Assembly: GCA_031276545.1 (NCBI GenBank)
Contig: JAISMW010000040.1
Span: 1-9,217 of the forward strand
Direction: 5' to 3'
DNA: 9,217 bases
DNA from: Tannerellaceae bacterium
GTDB taxonomy: Bacteria > Bacteroidota > Bacteroidia > Bacteroidales > Tannerellaceae
The notes below the pieces were generated by a model, which ran no database searches, was not told where the DNA came from, and worked only from the letters and a program-made list of their open reading frames with translations. The position numbers and the translations under genes were made by a program. Positions 1-6,589 of this stretch are shown here, in pieces; positions within the stretch are counted from its first letter, which is position 1; every line of letters begins with the position of its first letter.

Positions 1-378
1 GACTAGTAAGGAAAAGCAAAAGCAATTGCCGAAGTATTTAGTGACTAGTAAGGAAAAGCAAAAGCAATTGCCGAAGTATTTAGTGACTAGTAAGGAAAAG
101 CAAAAGCAATTGCCGAAGCATTTAATGACTGGTAAGGAAAAGTAAAAGCAATTGCCGAAGCATTTAATGACTGGTAAGTAGAGGCAAAGGCAATTGCCGA
201 AGCAAATAATGATTAGTAAGGAAAAGCAAAGGCAATTGCCGAAACATATACTGACTAATCAGTAGAAGCAAATACAATTAACGAAGCATCTACTGACTGG
301 CAAGGAGAGGTAAAACTCTTAATTGAAGTATTTAATGATTAGTAAGTAGATACAAAAACTTTTGCAGAAAGGCTTTCA
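1..378. repeat. 42-bp tandem repeat array, nine units, decaying rightwards
   Basis: Nine consecutive units of exactly 42 bp start at 1, 43, 85, 127, 169, 211, 253, 295 and 337. Units 1 and 2 are identical, unit 3 differs by two bases, and later units diverge step by step; unit 9 is barely recognisable. Each good unit opens with GACTAGTAAGGAAAAGC and contains the palindrome GCAATTGC followed by CGAAG. The array starts at the first base, so it probably extends left. Forty-two bp equals 14 codons and four turns of B-DNA. The plus frame starting at base 2 is open through three units as a Lys/Gln-rich 14-residue repeat (TSKEKQKQLPKYLV) and stops at 143-145. One minus frame is open from about unit 6 to the window edge. 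Neither has a start codon in the window, so coding is unproven. Confidence 0.95.
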
Positions 379-680
379 CAAGCCTGGGAAGGGGCAAAAT
401 CGTTTGGAAAATAGTTTTCCCTCCAAAATATAACAACTCCGTATAGGAAGCAAGCGACAGGGAAACCTAATTATACCTCCTCACCCCTCTCCCGGCGAGT
501 CTTCCTGCCACTGGAAAAGGCCTTCGGCATCATCCGAAAGCCTTTCAAGCCGGAACACTTCCATTATTCAGCCGCTTTCATCGCGTATTAGAGAAGCTAC
601 ATAAAAGAGTTGAGAATTTACACTGCGGACGGTAAGAAAAGTCTGTGCGGCGTGGCTGCAGGCTGATGCGTTTGCTCCGG
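379..680. other. gene-free spacer with small hairpins
   Basis: I see no credible gene between the repeat array and the end of araD. The stretch holds several small perfect inverted repeats: AGGCTT-TCAC-AAGCCT at 370-385, GGAAAA-TAG-TTTTCC at 406-420, and the longer hairpin at 516-545 listed separately. The reading frame entering at 645 on the plus strand is the antisense shadow of araD. Confidence 0.6.
516..545 (-). terminator. possible terminator of the panB-araD unit
   Basis: Arms 516-527 and 534-545 pair over 12 positions with one mismatch around a six-base loop (528-533). Read on the minus strand, the right-hand side of the stem runs into CCTTTTCC, a weak U-tract. It lies about 135 bp beyond the araD stop and is the best hairpin in that interval. 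The short T-run and the distance make the assignment tentative. Confidence 0.35.
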
Positions 681-1364
681 TTATTGCCCGTAGTAGGCTT
701 GTGCACCGTGTTTGCGGAAAAAGTGCCGGGTAATAAGGTGGGGATTCATGGCGAGCGATGGGTTCAGGCTGTACGAAATGGCGGCCATAAGGGCTACCTG
801 CTCCATCACTACGGCGTTGTGCACTGCGTCGGCGGCGTCTTTTCCCCAGGAAAAAGGGCCGTGATGGGCTACCAGCACGCCGGGTATATGCGCCGGGTTG
901 AGGTGTTTGAAGCGTTCTGCGATTACATGGCCGGTTTCTTCTTCGTAGGCTCCTTCTATCTCCTGTTGCGTCATCGTGCGGGTGCAGGGGATGGCGTCTG
1001 CGAAATAATCGGCATGTGTGGTGCCCACTGCGGGAATATCCCGCCCGGCTTGTGCCCAGGCCGTAGAATAGGTGGCGTGGGTATGTACAACGCCTCCCGT
1101 TTCGGGGAAAGCTTTGTACAGAACTAGATGGGTAGCTGTGTCGGAGGAGGGCTTCCGGTGTCCGTCCACTATGTGTCCGTCCGGATCGACGACCACGATG
1201 TCGTCTGCTTTCATCGTTTCGTAGGGAATGCCGGAGGGCTTGATGGCTATCAGTCCTTCGGATCGGAGGATTTCGCTGGCGTTGCCCCAGGTGAACAGCG
1301 CCAGTCCGTGCTTCACCAGGGCAAGGTTGGCTTCCAGCACTCTTTCTTTCAGTTCCCGGATCAT
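681..1364 (-). CDS. araD: L-ribulose-5-phosphate 4-epimerase (class II aldolase family)
   Basis: Interconverts L-ribulose 5-phosphate and D-xylulose 5-phosphate in the cytoplasm, the last step of L-arabinose entry into the pentose phosphate pathway, by a retro-aldol mechanism with a divalent metal. The 227-residue protein follows E. coli AraD (231 aa) almost end to end. Visible family residues are K42 in IKPSG, D75 in SSDT, the metal ligands H94 and H96 in VVHTH and H168 in AHHGPF, D119 in THADYF, and the C-terminal Y225 in AYYGQ. An ATG at 1394 would add ten residues ([12 protein letters not shown]) and overlap panB; I chose 1364 because MIRELKERVLEANLAL aligns with the E. coli N-terminus and leaves a 10-bp gap after panB. 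No araA, araB or arabinose regulator is visible. L-fuculose- or other ulose-phosphate aldolases share the fold, but the match to AraD is much closer. Confidence 0.93.
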   Translation of the reverse strand: MIRELKERVLEANLALVKHGLALFTWGNASEILRSEGLIAIKPSGIPYETMKADDIVVVDPDGHIVDGHRKPSSDTATHLVLYKAFPETGGVVHTHATYSTAWAQAGRDIPAVGTTHADYFADAIPCTRTMTQQEIEGAYEEETGHVIAERFKHLNPAHIPGVLVAHHGPFSWGKDAADAVHNAVVMEQVALMAAISYSLNPSLAMNPHLITRHFFRKHGAQAYYGQ

Positions 1365-1374
1365 GATGTTTGGT

Positions 1375-2199
1375 TTAGTATTGTTCTTTTTCATTGGGGA
1401 AATCGTGGCGTTTCACATCTTCTATATACGACTGTACGGCGCCGGTTATGATTTCCTTCAGGTTGGCATAGCGGCGCAGGAAGCGTGGCGAGAATCCTTC
1501 GGTAATGCCCAGCATGTCGTGCGCTACCAGCACTTGCCCGTCGGCTCCGTTGCCGGCTCCGATGCCAATCAGGGGGATGGTCAGTTCGGAGGCTATGCGG
1601 GTGGTCAGGGCTGCGGGGACTTTCTCTATCACGATGGCAAAACAGCCCAGTTCTTCCAGTAGATGTGCATCGGCTACGAGTTTGCGGGCTTCCGGTTCCT
1701 CTTTGGCACGCACGGTATAGGTGCCGAATTTGTTGATGGATTGAGGCGTCAGCCCCAAATGTCCCATCACGGGAATGCCGGCGCAGAGTATCCGTTCGAT
1801 GGATTCCTTTACTTCGGATCCGCCTTCCAGCTTGATGAAACCGGCATGTGTTTCCTTCATCACCCGTATGGCGGAGAAGATGGCTTCCTTGGAGTTTCCC
1901 TGATAGGAGCCAAAGGGCAGATCGACGCCTACCAGCGCTCTTGTTACGGCTTTCATCACCGATTTGCCGTGGTATATCATCTGATCCAGCGTGATGGGAA
2001 GTGTGGTGGCATTGCCGGCCATCACGTTGGAGGCCGAGTCGCCCACCAGGATGACGTCCATTCCTGCTTCGTCTATAATCTTGGCCATCGAGTAGTCGTA
2101 TGCTGTGAGCATGGATATTTTTTCTCCCCGTCGCTTCATTTCTATCAGGCGGTGGGTGGTCACCTTCCGTTCTCCTAAATCGCGTTTTGCTACTGACAT
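1375..2199 (-). CDS. panB: 3-methyl-2-oxobutanoate hydroxymethyltransferase (ketopantoate hydroxymethyltransferase)
   Basis: Transfers a hydroxymethyl group from 5,10-methylenetetrahydrofolate to 2-oxoisovalerate to give ketopantoate, the first committed step of pantothenate and coenzyme A synthesis in the cytoplasm. The 274-residue length fits the family. Motifs in order: [10 protein letters not shown] near 31, VGDSASNVM with D54, [10 protein letters not shown] with D93, the substrate lysine K123 in [16 protein letters not shown] at 144-153, VIEKVP with catalytic E192, and IGIGAG near 211. D54 and D93 correspond to the Mg2+ ligands. It starts 41 bp after the tRNA-Pro gene on the same strand and ends 10 bp before araD. 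No panC, panD or panE is nearby. No Shine-Dalgarno sequence is visible before the ATG, and I find no separate promoter between tRNA and gene. Confidence 0.97.
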   Translation of the reverse strand: MSVAKRDLGERKVTTHRLIEMKRRGEKISMLTAYDYSMAKIIDEAGMDVILVGDSASNVMAGNATTLPITLDQMIYHGKSVMKAVTRALVGVDLPFGSYQGNSKEAIFSAIRVMKETHAGFIKLEGGSEVKESIERILCAGIPVMGHLGLTPQSINKFGTYTVRAKEEPEARKLVADAHLLEELGCFAIVIEKVPAALTTRIASELTIPLIGIGAGNGADGQVLVAHDMLGITEGFSPRFLRRYANLKEIITGAVQSYIEDVKRHDFPNEKEQY

Positions 2200-2240
2200 A
2201 AAGTGTATTGTTTTGTTTGTGTTTGTGGATGGAAAAAAAG

Positions 2241-2315
2241 TCGGGGTACCAAGATTCGAACTTGGGACCCCCTGCTCCCAAAGCAGGTGCGCTAACCGGA
2301 CTGCGCTACACCCCG
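2241..2315 (-). tRNA. tRNA-Pro (anticodon UGG)
   Basis: The minus strand folds as a complete cloverleaf. The acceptor stem is CGGGGTG paired with TACCCCG (closing G-U pair), followed by discriminator A at 2241. The D arm is GCGC...GCGC, the anticodon stem CCTGC/GCAGG carries the loop TTTGGGA, and the T arm is CCAAG-TTCGAAT-CTTGG. The anticodon TGG reads proline codons. The 3' CCA is not encoded (the next bases are CTT), so it must be added enzymatically. A run of seven T follows directly and may end some transcripts. The gene sits between a strong promoter and panB. Confidence 0.97.
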
Positions 2316-2338
2316 AAGTGACTTTTTTTGTTGCGGTG

Positions 2339-2368
2339 CAAAGGTAGAGGATTATTTATATTCTCAAA
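2339..2368 (-). promoter_or_regulatory. Bacteroides-type promoter for tRNA-Pro (and probably panB-araD)
   Basis: On the minus strand TTTG (2365-2368) is followed by 18 bp and TACCTTTG (2339-2346), matching the Bacteroides primary sigma consensus TTTG / TAnnTTTG. Transcription would begin roughly 15-20 bp before the tRNA. It stands back to back with the oxyR promoter, with 15 bp between the two -33 boxes. Confidence 0.8.
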
Positions 2369-2383
2369 ATATTAGCCACATTT

Positions 2384-2414
2384 TTTGCCGCTTATGCTAA
2401 AACATGTATTTTTA
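2384..2414 (+). promoter_or_regulatory. Bacteroides-type promoter for oxyR
   Basis: TTTG (2384-2387), a 19-bp spacer, then TATTTTTA (2407-2414), which matches TAnnTTTG at all but the last base. Transcription from about 2421 would give a short leader of some 24 nt before the ATG at 2445. Two ACATGT palindromes (2402-2407 and 2433-2438, 31 bp apart) flank the predicted start; they could be operator half-sites, but nothing here proves it. Confidence 0.65.
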
Positions 2415-2444
2415 CGCTCCTTTTATCAAAAAACATGTAACACA

Positions 2445-3371
2445 ATGACAATACAACAACTGGAATACGTACTGGCCGTAGATTCCTTCCGCCATTTTGC
2501 CCGGGCTGCCGAACATTGCGGCGTTACACAGCCTACACTCAGCATGATGATTCAAAAGCTCGAAGACGAACTGGGTATCAAACTGTTCGACCGCAATGTG
2601 CAGCCGGTGAAACCCACCCCGTCGGGAAGAAAGATCGTGGAACAGGCACGCATCGTGCTTTATCAGGCTTCGCTGATAAAAGAGATTGTGTACGAGGAGG
2701 GAAAGTCCGTCAAAGGCGTATTCCGCCTGGCTATCCTGCCTACCATCGCTCCCTACCTGGTGCCGCGCTTCTTCCTGAATCTGACGAAAAAACACAAAGA
2801 CCTGGAAATCCATATCCTCGAGATGAAAACCGCCCCCACCATCGCCGCCCTGCTGAACGGCGAAATAGACGCGGCCATCATTGCCTCGCAGCCTGTTGAA
2901 TCCGAACTCCGGGGACAGACATTATATTACGAACAGTTCTTCGGATACGTAGCCCGTAGCGAACCGCTGTTCAAACACGAACTGATCCGCACCGCCGACG
3001 TGAACGGAGAACGCCTCTGGCTGCTGGACGAGGGACACTGCTTTCGCGACCAGCTCGTACGCTTTTGCCAGATGGAGCAGGTGAAGGTACGACAGGGCGC
3101 CTACCGGCTGGGAAGCCTCGAAACCTTTATGCGCATGGTGGAAGGCGACAACGGCATCACCTTCATCCCCGAACTGGCCACCTACCAGCTTAGCAAAGAA
3201 CAGAAAGAACTGATACGCCCCTTTGCCATCCCCAAACCCGCGAGAGAGATTGTGCTGGTGACGCGCAAAGACTTTGTCCGCCACGCCGTCGCCGATCTGC
3301 TGACCAAAAGTATACAGGCCGCCGTACCGAAAGAAATGCTCACCCTGCAGCCCGTCCAGCGGGTGATGTGA
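2445..3371 (+). CDS. oxyR: LysR-family hydrogen-peroxide sensor and regulator OxyR
   Basis: Cytoplasmic LysR-type regulator that turns on peroxide-defence genes when H2O2 oxidises its sensor cysteine. The 308-residue protein has an N-terminal winged helix-turn-helix (about 1-60: MTIQQLEYVL, then FARAAEHCGVTQPTLSMMIQKLEDELG) and a periplasmic-binding-like sensor domain (about 90-300). The redox pair is conserved in spacing and absolute number: C199 in GHCFRDQ and C208 in RFCQM, as in E. coli OxyR. The start at 2445 was chosen because family members begin MTIQQLEY; a frame extending to 2385 would run into the promoter. No catalase, ahpC or dps gene is adjacent. The next gene starts 39 bp downstream, so OxyR may head that operon or be transcribed alone. 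Confidence 0.96.
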   Translation: MTIQQLEYVLAVDSFRHFARAAEHCGVTQPTLSMMIQKLEDELGIKLFDRNVQPVKPTPSGRKIVEQARIVLYQASLIKEIVYEEGKSVKGVFRLAILPTIAPYLVPRFFLNLTKKHKDLEIHILEMKTAPTIAALLNGEIDAAIIASQPVESELRGQTLYYEQFFGYVARSEPLFKHELIRTADVNGERLWLLDEGHCFRDQLVRFCQMEQVKVRQGAYRLGSLETFMRMVEGDNGITFIPELATYQLSKEQKELIRPFAIPKPAREIVLVTRKDFVRHAVADLLTKSIQAAVPKEMLTLQPVQRVM

Positions 3372-3410
3372 GATGAACTGCTTCTATGAACATAAAATAA
3401 AGGTATACCC

Positions 3411-4484
3411 ATGAAACTGTTTCACCTTTTAGCAGCATGCCTGCCGGGATGTCTGCCTCTCGGCGCCCAGGATGTCGTATGGAAAACCGGCGTGCATTCC
3501 TTTTTCGACAATACGGAGTTCGGCGGTTCGGCCGTACAGATACCGCAAACCATGGCCGGCGTACACCTCGCCCCCGAAGCGGGACTTAGCCTGGACGGCA
3601 CACACCGCGTGTTCGCCGGCGCAGACCTCCTGCACGAATACGGAAGCGAACGGGCTGTCGATTTCTTCAACCCCGTGGTCTACTACGAATACGCCGGCAC
3701 GCCCTTCCGCTTCTACGCCGGCGCCATACCCCGACGCCTGGCGCTCGACCGGTATCCGCGGATGTTCTTCCAGGATTCCATCCTGAACTACCGCCCCGTC
3801 ATACACGGCGTATTCTGGGAATACCGGCACAGACACAGCTACGCCAACGTATGGCTGGACTGGACCGGCCGCCAGACCCGCACGCGCCACGAGGCGTTTT
3901 TCATGGGATGGTCCGGACGGTACGGCTTCGCCGGAGGGATGATCTATGCACAGCATTTCGGATACATGTTCCACTTTGCCGGAATGATGAACCCCGTGAT
4001 CGACGAATCCATCCACGACAACGGGCTGATGCTTACTTCCCTCGGACTCGACCTGAGCGAAAAGACCGGCTTCGCCAAACTGGAAGCCAACCTCGGATGG
4101 GCTATCGCTCTCGACCGCGACCGGGGAATCGGCGTATGGAACAAACCGCAGGGCATCCTGGCCGAAACAAAAATAGAATACCGCGGACTCGGACTCTTCA
4201 ACTCCTGGTATAAAGGCGGAAGCCAGCAGGTCTATTACAGCGACCACGGAAACCTGCTCTACTGGGGAGACCCCGTCTACCGCGCAACGGAATACAACCG
4301 CCTCGACCTCTACATCCGCTTCATACAAACCGCGGCCGTGACGCTGAAATTCGCCTATTCGCTCCATTTCATGGAAAAAAACATGTACCACGAACAGGCT
4401 TTCTATGCCACATTCAACCTGGACAATATCACACGCACAACGCATGAAAAAAAATATCGCTACCTCTGGGATCAATGGTTTTAA
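3411..4484 (+). CDS. secreted, putative outer-membrane beta-barrel protein of unknown function
   Basis: I do not recognise this family. The 357-residue protein begins with a short signal peptide (MKLFHLLAACLPGC, likely cleaved after GAQ near 20). The mature part has many alternating aromatic and polar segments (for example FRFYAGAIP, YANVWLDWTG, GLGLFNSWYK, LDLYIRFIQ) and ends in WDQWF; a terminal Phe after beta strands is typical of Gram-negative outer-membrane barrels. An AAAGG sequence about 7 bp before the ATG may aid initiation. It starts 39 bp after oxyR and overlaps the next gene, the GT-C glycosyltransferase, by 41 bp, so translation of the two is probably linked. It might export or present a glycan, or be an acceptor; this is inference from context. 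A LAAC lipobox-like string at 7-10 is too near the N-terminus to be convincing. Confidence 0.75.
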   Translation: MKLFHLLAACLPGCLPLGAQDVVWKTGVHSFFDNTEFGGSAVQIPQTMAGVHLAPEAGLSLDGTHRVFAGADLLHEYGSERAVDFFNPVVYYEYAGTPFRFYAGAIPRRLALDRYPRMFFQDSILNYRPVIHGVFWEYRHRHSYANVWLDWTGRQTRTRHEAFFMGWSGRYGFAGGMIYAQHFGYMFHFAGMMNPVIDESIHDNGLMLTSLGLDLSEKTGFAKLEANLGWAIALDRDRGIGVWNKPQGILAETKIEYRGLGLFNSWYKGGSQQVYYSDHGNLLYWGDPVYRATEYNRLDLYIRFIQTAAVTLKFAYSLHFMEKNMYHEQAFYATFNLDNITRTTHEKKYRYLWDQWF

Positions 4485-6147
4485 GCCGGAACGGCTTTTC
4501 GCCATCCTCCTCTTTGCCTGGTTGTGCATCAACATCCTGCAAGCCCTCCTTACCGAAGTCATGACCGACGAAACCTATTATTATATGTATGGCGAAACAC
4601 CCGCCTGGGGATACTTCGACCATCCCCCGGCGGTAGGAATCATGGCTTGGCTGTCCGGTCTGCTTTTCGGCGGGAACCTTTCGGTACGTTTCATCACCGT
4701 CATCCTGCAGGTTTTCACCATCCTCACGGTCTGGAAGATCATCGGCGAAAAATCGCCCGACACACGGAAGACCCTGCTCTTCTTCCTCATTGCAGCCTCC
4801 TTCGTGATGTTTCAGACCTACGGATTCGTCACGACGCCCGATCCCCCGTTCCTGTTTTTCACCGCCCTCTTTCTTTACGCCTACCGGCAGTTTCTCAACG
4901 AGGAATCGTGGCGGAACACCGCATTCCTCACCCTCTCGATGGCCGGCATGGTGTACAGCAAATACCACGCCGTGCTGATTGTGGGCTTCATCCTTTTGTC
5001 CAACCTTCGCCTGCTGACCCGCCCCAAGTGCTGGATAGCCGCCCTCGGCACGCTCCTGCTGCTGGCGCCGCACCTCTACTGGCAGGTGGCCAACGACTTC
5101 CCCAGCTTCCAGTATCACCTGAGCGGACGCAGCCGCGCATTCCGGTGGAGCGACTTCCTGAAATACCTCCCCAATCAACTGGTCGTTTTCAACCCTTTTA
5201 CCTTCGGCGCCGTGGTCTACGTACTGGCGAAATACCGTCCGTCCGACCGCTTCGAGCGCGGGCTCTACTTCCTCATCACCGGATTTTTCGTTTTCTTCTG
5301 GCTCACCACCTTCCGCGGCGAAGTGGAACCCCACTGGACGGTAGCCACCTCCATTCCGATGATGATTCTGCTCTACCGCCACTGCCTCGACGACCGGCGG
5401 CTGATGCGCTACGCCCGCCGCGTCATCGCCCCCTCCCTGCTGCTGATCCTGCTGGCGCGCATCGTCCTGACAACGGATTTGCTGCCCGCCCGCCTTAAAT
5501 TCAGCGGCAAAGAGGAAGCCTGCCGGCGCATCGAATCCATAGCCGGCGATCGGCCGGTGGTATTCACCGGTTCGTTTCAGAGCCCTTCCGAATACCACTT
5601 CTTTACAGGCAAAGAATCCTTCGTGCTAAGTTCCGTAACCGGCCGGCAGACGCAGTACGACCTGCTGGCAAAGGAATTAAACTTCCAGGGAAAACCCGCC
5701 TTTATCTGCATGGAACGCAGCCGCCTGTCGCAAAAATACACCGTAGACGGATACCCCGTATACGGATATTTCGTGGAAAGCCTGCAAACGGTAAACCGCC
5801 AGAAGATCCATTTCACGCTGCCCCGCGCCACCCTCTCGCCGGGCGACACGCTGCAGATTCCCTTCGAGATACACAACCCTTCCGACCGGGCGATCGACTT
5901 CCTGCATCCCGAACTGCCGGTTGCCCTCCGTGCGGTGTATATCCCCCGGCGTACGGAAGCCTCGTTTGCCGACTGCGAACTGTCCGAACCCCTCGCGTCG
6001 CTTCCTCCCCGTTCCACCGTCGGCGGATACCTCAAAACGGTAGTCCCCCCGCTCGAACAGGGCGAGTACCGGTTCAGCCTCACGCTTGAGAATCCCGTCT
6101 GCGCAGCACGCAATGCCGCGTATCAGTCCGTAAGCATCCGCCGATGA
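4444..6147 (+). CDS. GT-C family membrane glycosyltransferase (ArnT/PMT-like)
   Basis: Integral inner-membrane enzyme expected to transfer a sugar from a polyprenyl-phosphate donor to a lipid or protein acceptor on the periplasmic side. The 567-residue protein has an N-terminal hydrophobic helix (about 17-36), then the catalytic-loop signature TDETYYYMYG (D42, E43) and WGYFDHPPAVG (56-65), which define the PMT_2/ArnT group, then TTPDPP at 130-135. Membrane segments continue to about 345, with the loop RGEVEPHW at 291-298. Residues about 355-567 form a soluble part; its end, from about 455, looks like a beta-sandwich (LSPGDTLQIPFEIHNPSDRAI). The ATG at 4444 overlaps the preceding gene by 41 bp, but no later start would keep the first helix. 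The stop overlaps gtrA (ATGA). Sugar and acceptor cannot be read from sequence. Confidence 0.88.
   Translation: MKKNIATSGINGFKPERLFAILLFAWLCINILQALLTEVMTDETYYYMYGETPAWGYFDHPPAVGIMAWLSGLLFGGNLSVRFITVILQVFTILTVWKIIGEKSPDTRKTLLFFLIAASFVMFQTYGFVTTPDPPFLFFTALFLYAYRQFLNEESWRNTAFLTLSMAGMVYSKYHAVLIVGFILLSNLRLLTRPKCWIAALGTLLLLAPHLYWQVANDFPSFQYHLSGRSRAFRWSDFLKYLPNQLVVFNPFTFGAVVYVLAKYRPSDRFERGLYFLITGFFVFFWLTTFRGEVEPHWTVATSIPMMILLYRHCLDDRRLMRYARRVIAPSLLLILLARIVLTTDLLPARLKFSGKEEACRRIESIAGDRPVVFTGSFQSPSEYHFFTGKESFVLSSVTGRQTQYDLLAKELNFQGKPAFICMERSRLSQKYTVDGYPVYGYFVESLQTVNRQKIHFTLPRATLSPGDTLQIPFEIHNPSDRAIDFLHPELPVALRAVYIPRRTEASFADCELSEPLASLPPRSTVGGYLKTVVPPLEQGEYRFSLTLENPVCAARNAAYQSVSIRR
4483..4499 (+). other. 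hairpin with short T-run at the barrel/GT-C junction
   Basis: AAGCCG-GAA-CGGCTT followed by TT forms a perfect six-pair stem with a three-base loop. It begins inside the stop codon of the barrel gene and lies within the first codons of the glycosyltransferase. It resembles a weak intrinsic terminator or RNA-stabilising end that could lower expression of the downstream genes relative to the barrel. The U-tract is only four bases, so it may simply be coding sequence. Confidence 0.3.
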
Positions 6148-6530
6148 CAGCCGGTCTTCCGATTCTTCAATTCCTGAAGTTCTGCGCGGTAGGCTTTTCC
6201 GGCATGATGATTGATTTCGGCCTCACCTGGTATCTGAAAGAAAAAGCAAAGACCAACCGATACATCGCCAATACATGCGGATTCATTGCCGCCGCCGCCT
6301 CCAACTATATATGGAACCGCATCTGGACATTCCGGAGCGTCAGCGACCGCATTGCCGCAGAATTTCTCAGCTTTTTCCTCATCGCCCTCTTCGGCGTCGG
6401 GCTAAACAATCTGATACTTTGGATTCTTTCCGACAAATTCGGCTTCAATTTTTACCTCTCCAAGCTCCTTGCCGTCGGCGTCGTCACGCTATGGAATTTC
6501 GGCATGAACTACCTCTTCACCTTCGCATAG
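6144..6530 (+). CDS. GtrA-family membrane protein
   Basis: Small inner-membrane protein of the GtrA/DPMS-like family, whose members are thought to help move or present polyprenyl-phosphate-linked sugars for glycosylation outside the cytoplasm. The 128 residues hold four hydrophobic helices (about 8-30, 40-58, 72-95 and 104-126). Family motifs are visible: FCAVGFSGMMIDFG near 13-26, SNYIWNRIWTF at 53-63, and NFGMNYLFTF at 118-127. The ATG overlaps the stop of the preceding GT-C gene in ATGA, which implies translational coupling and a joint function. The GT2 (GtrB-like) polyprenyl-phosphate glycosyltransferase that usually accompanies such proteins is absent here, so the lipid-linked sugar must come from elsewhere in the genome if the family role holds. 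Confidence 0.9.
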   Translation: MTAGLPILQFLKFCAVGFSGMMIDFGLTWYLKEKAKTNRYIANTCGFIAAAASNYIWNRIWTFRSVSDRIAAEFLSFFLIALFGVGLNNLILWILSDKFGFNFYLSKLLAVGVVTLWNFGMNYLFTFA

Positions 6531-6547
6531 CATATTCACTGTTTTTA

Positions 6548-6555
6548 TACCTTTG
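6548..6555 (+). promoter_or_regulatory. -7 promoter element for the LRR gene
   Basis: TACCTTTG fits the Bacteroides -7 box (TAnnTTTG) and lies 34 bp before the LRR start codon and 17 bp after the gtrA stop. No TTTG is present at the -33 distance (TTCG at 6522-6525 is the nearest). It suggests the LRR gene is transcribed separately from the glycosylation genes. Confidence 0.5.
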
Positions 6556-6589
6556 CCGCAATGCAAACAAACCTTTTATCCATGCAAAC

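Noticed and set aside
1..378. CRISPR array at the left end
   Set aside because: The whole 42-bp unit is repeated with no unique spacer, so it is a plain tandem repeat.
645..2178. Plus-strand open frames opposite araD and panB
   Set aside because: araD and panB are unmistakable on the minus strand with full-length conserved motifs; the plus frames are shadows.
2241..2315. tRNA-Pro as an integration site of a mobile element
   Set aside because: No integrase, no duplicated tRNA 3' end and no foreign-looking genes lie next to it in the window.
3411..3440. Lipoprotein signal (LAAC) at the start of the barrel protein
   Set aside because: The cysteine would be residue 10, too close to the N-terminus for a normal lipoprotein signal; cleavage after GAQ near residue 20 fits better.
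3429..5598. Two long minus-strand open frames (377 and 389 codons) opposite the barrel and GT-C genes
   Set aside because: They are antisense to genes with clear signal peptide, motifs and membrane helices. Their composition reflects the GC-rich third positions of the plus-strand genes, and they lack recognisable domains.
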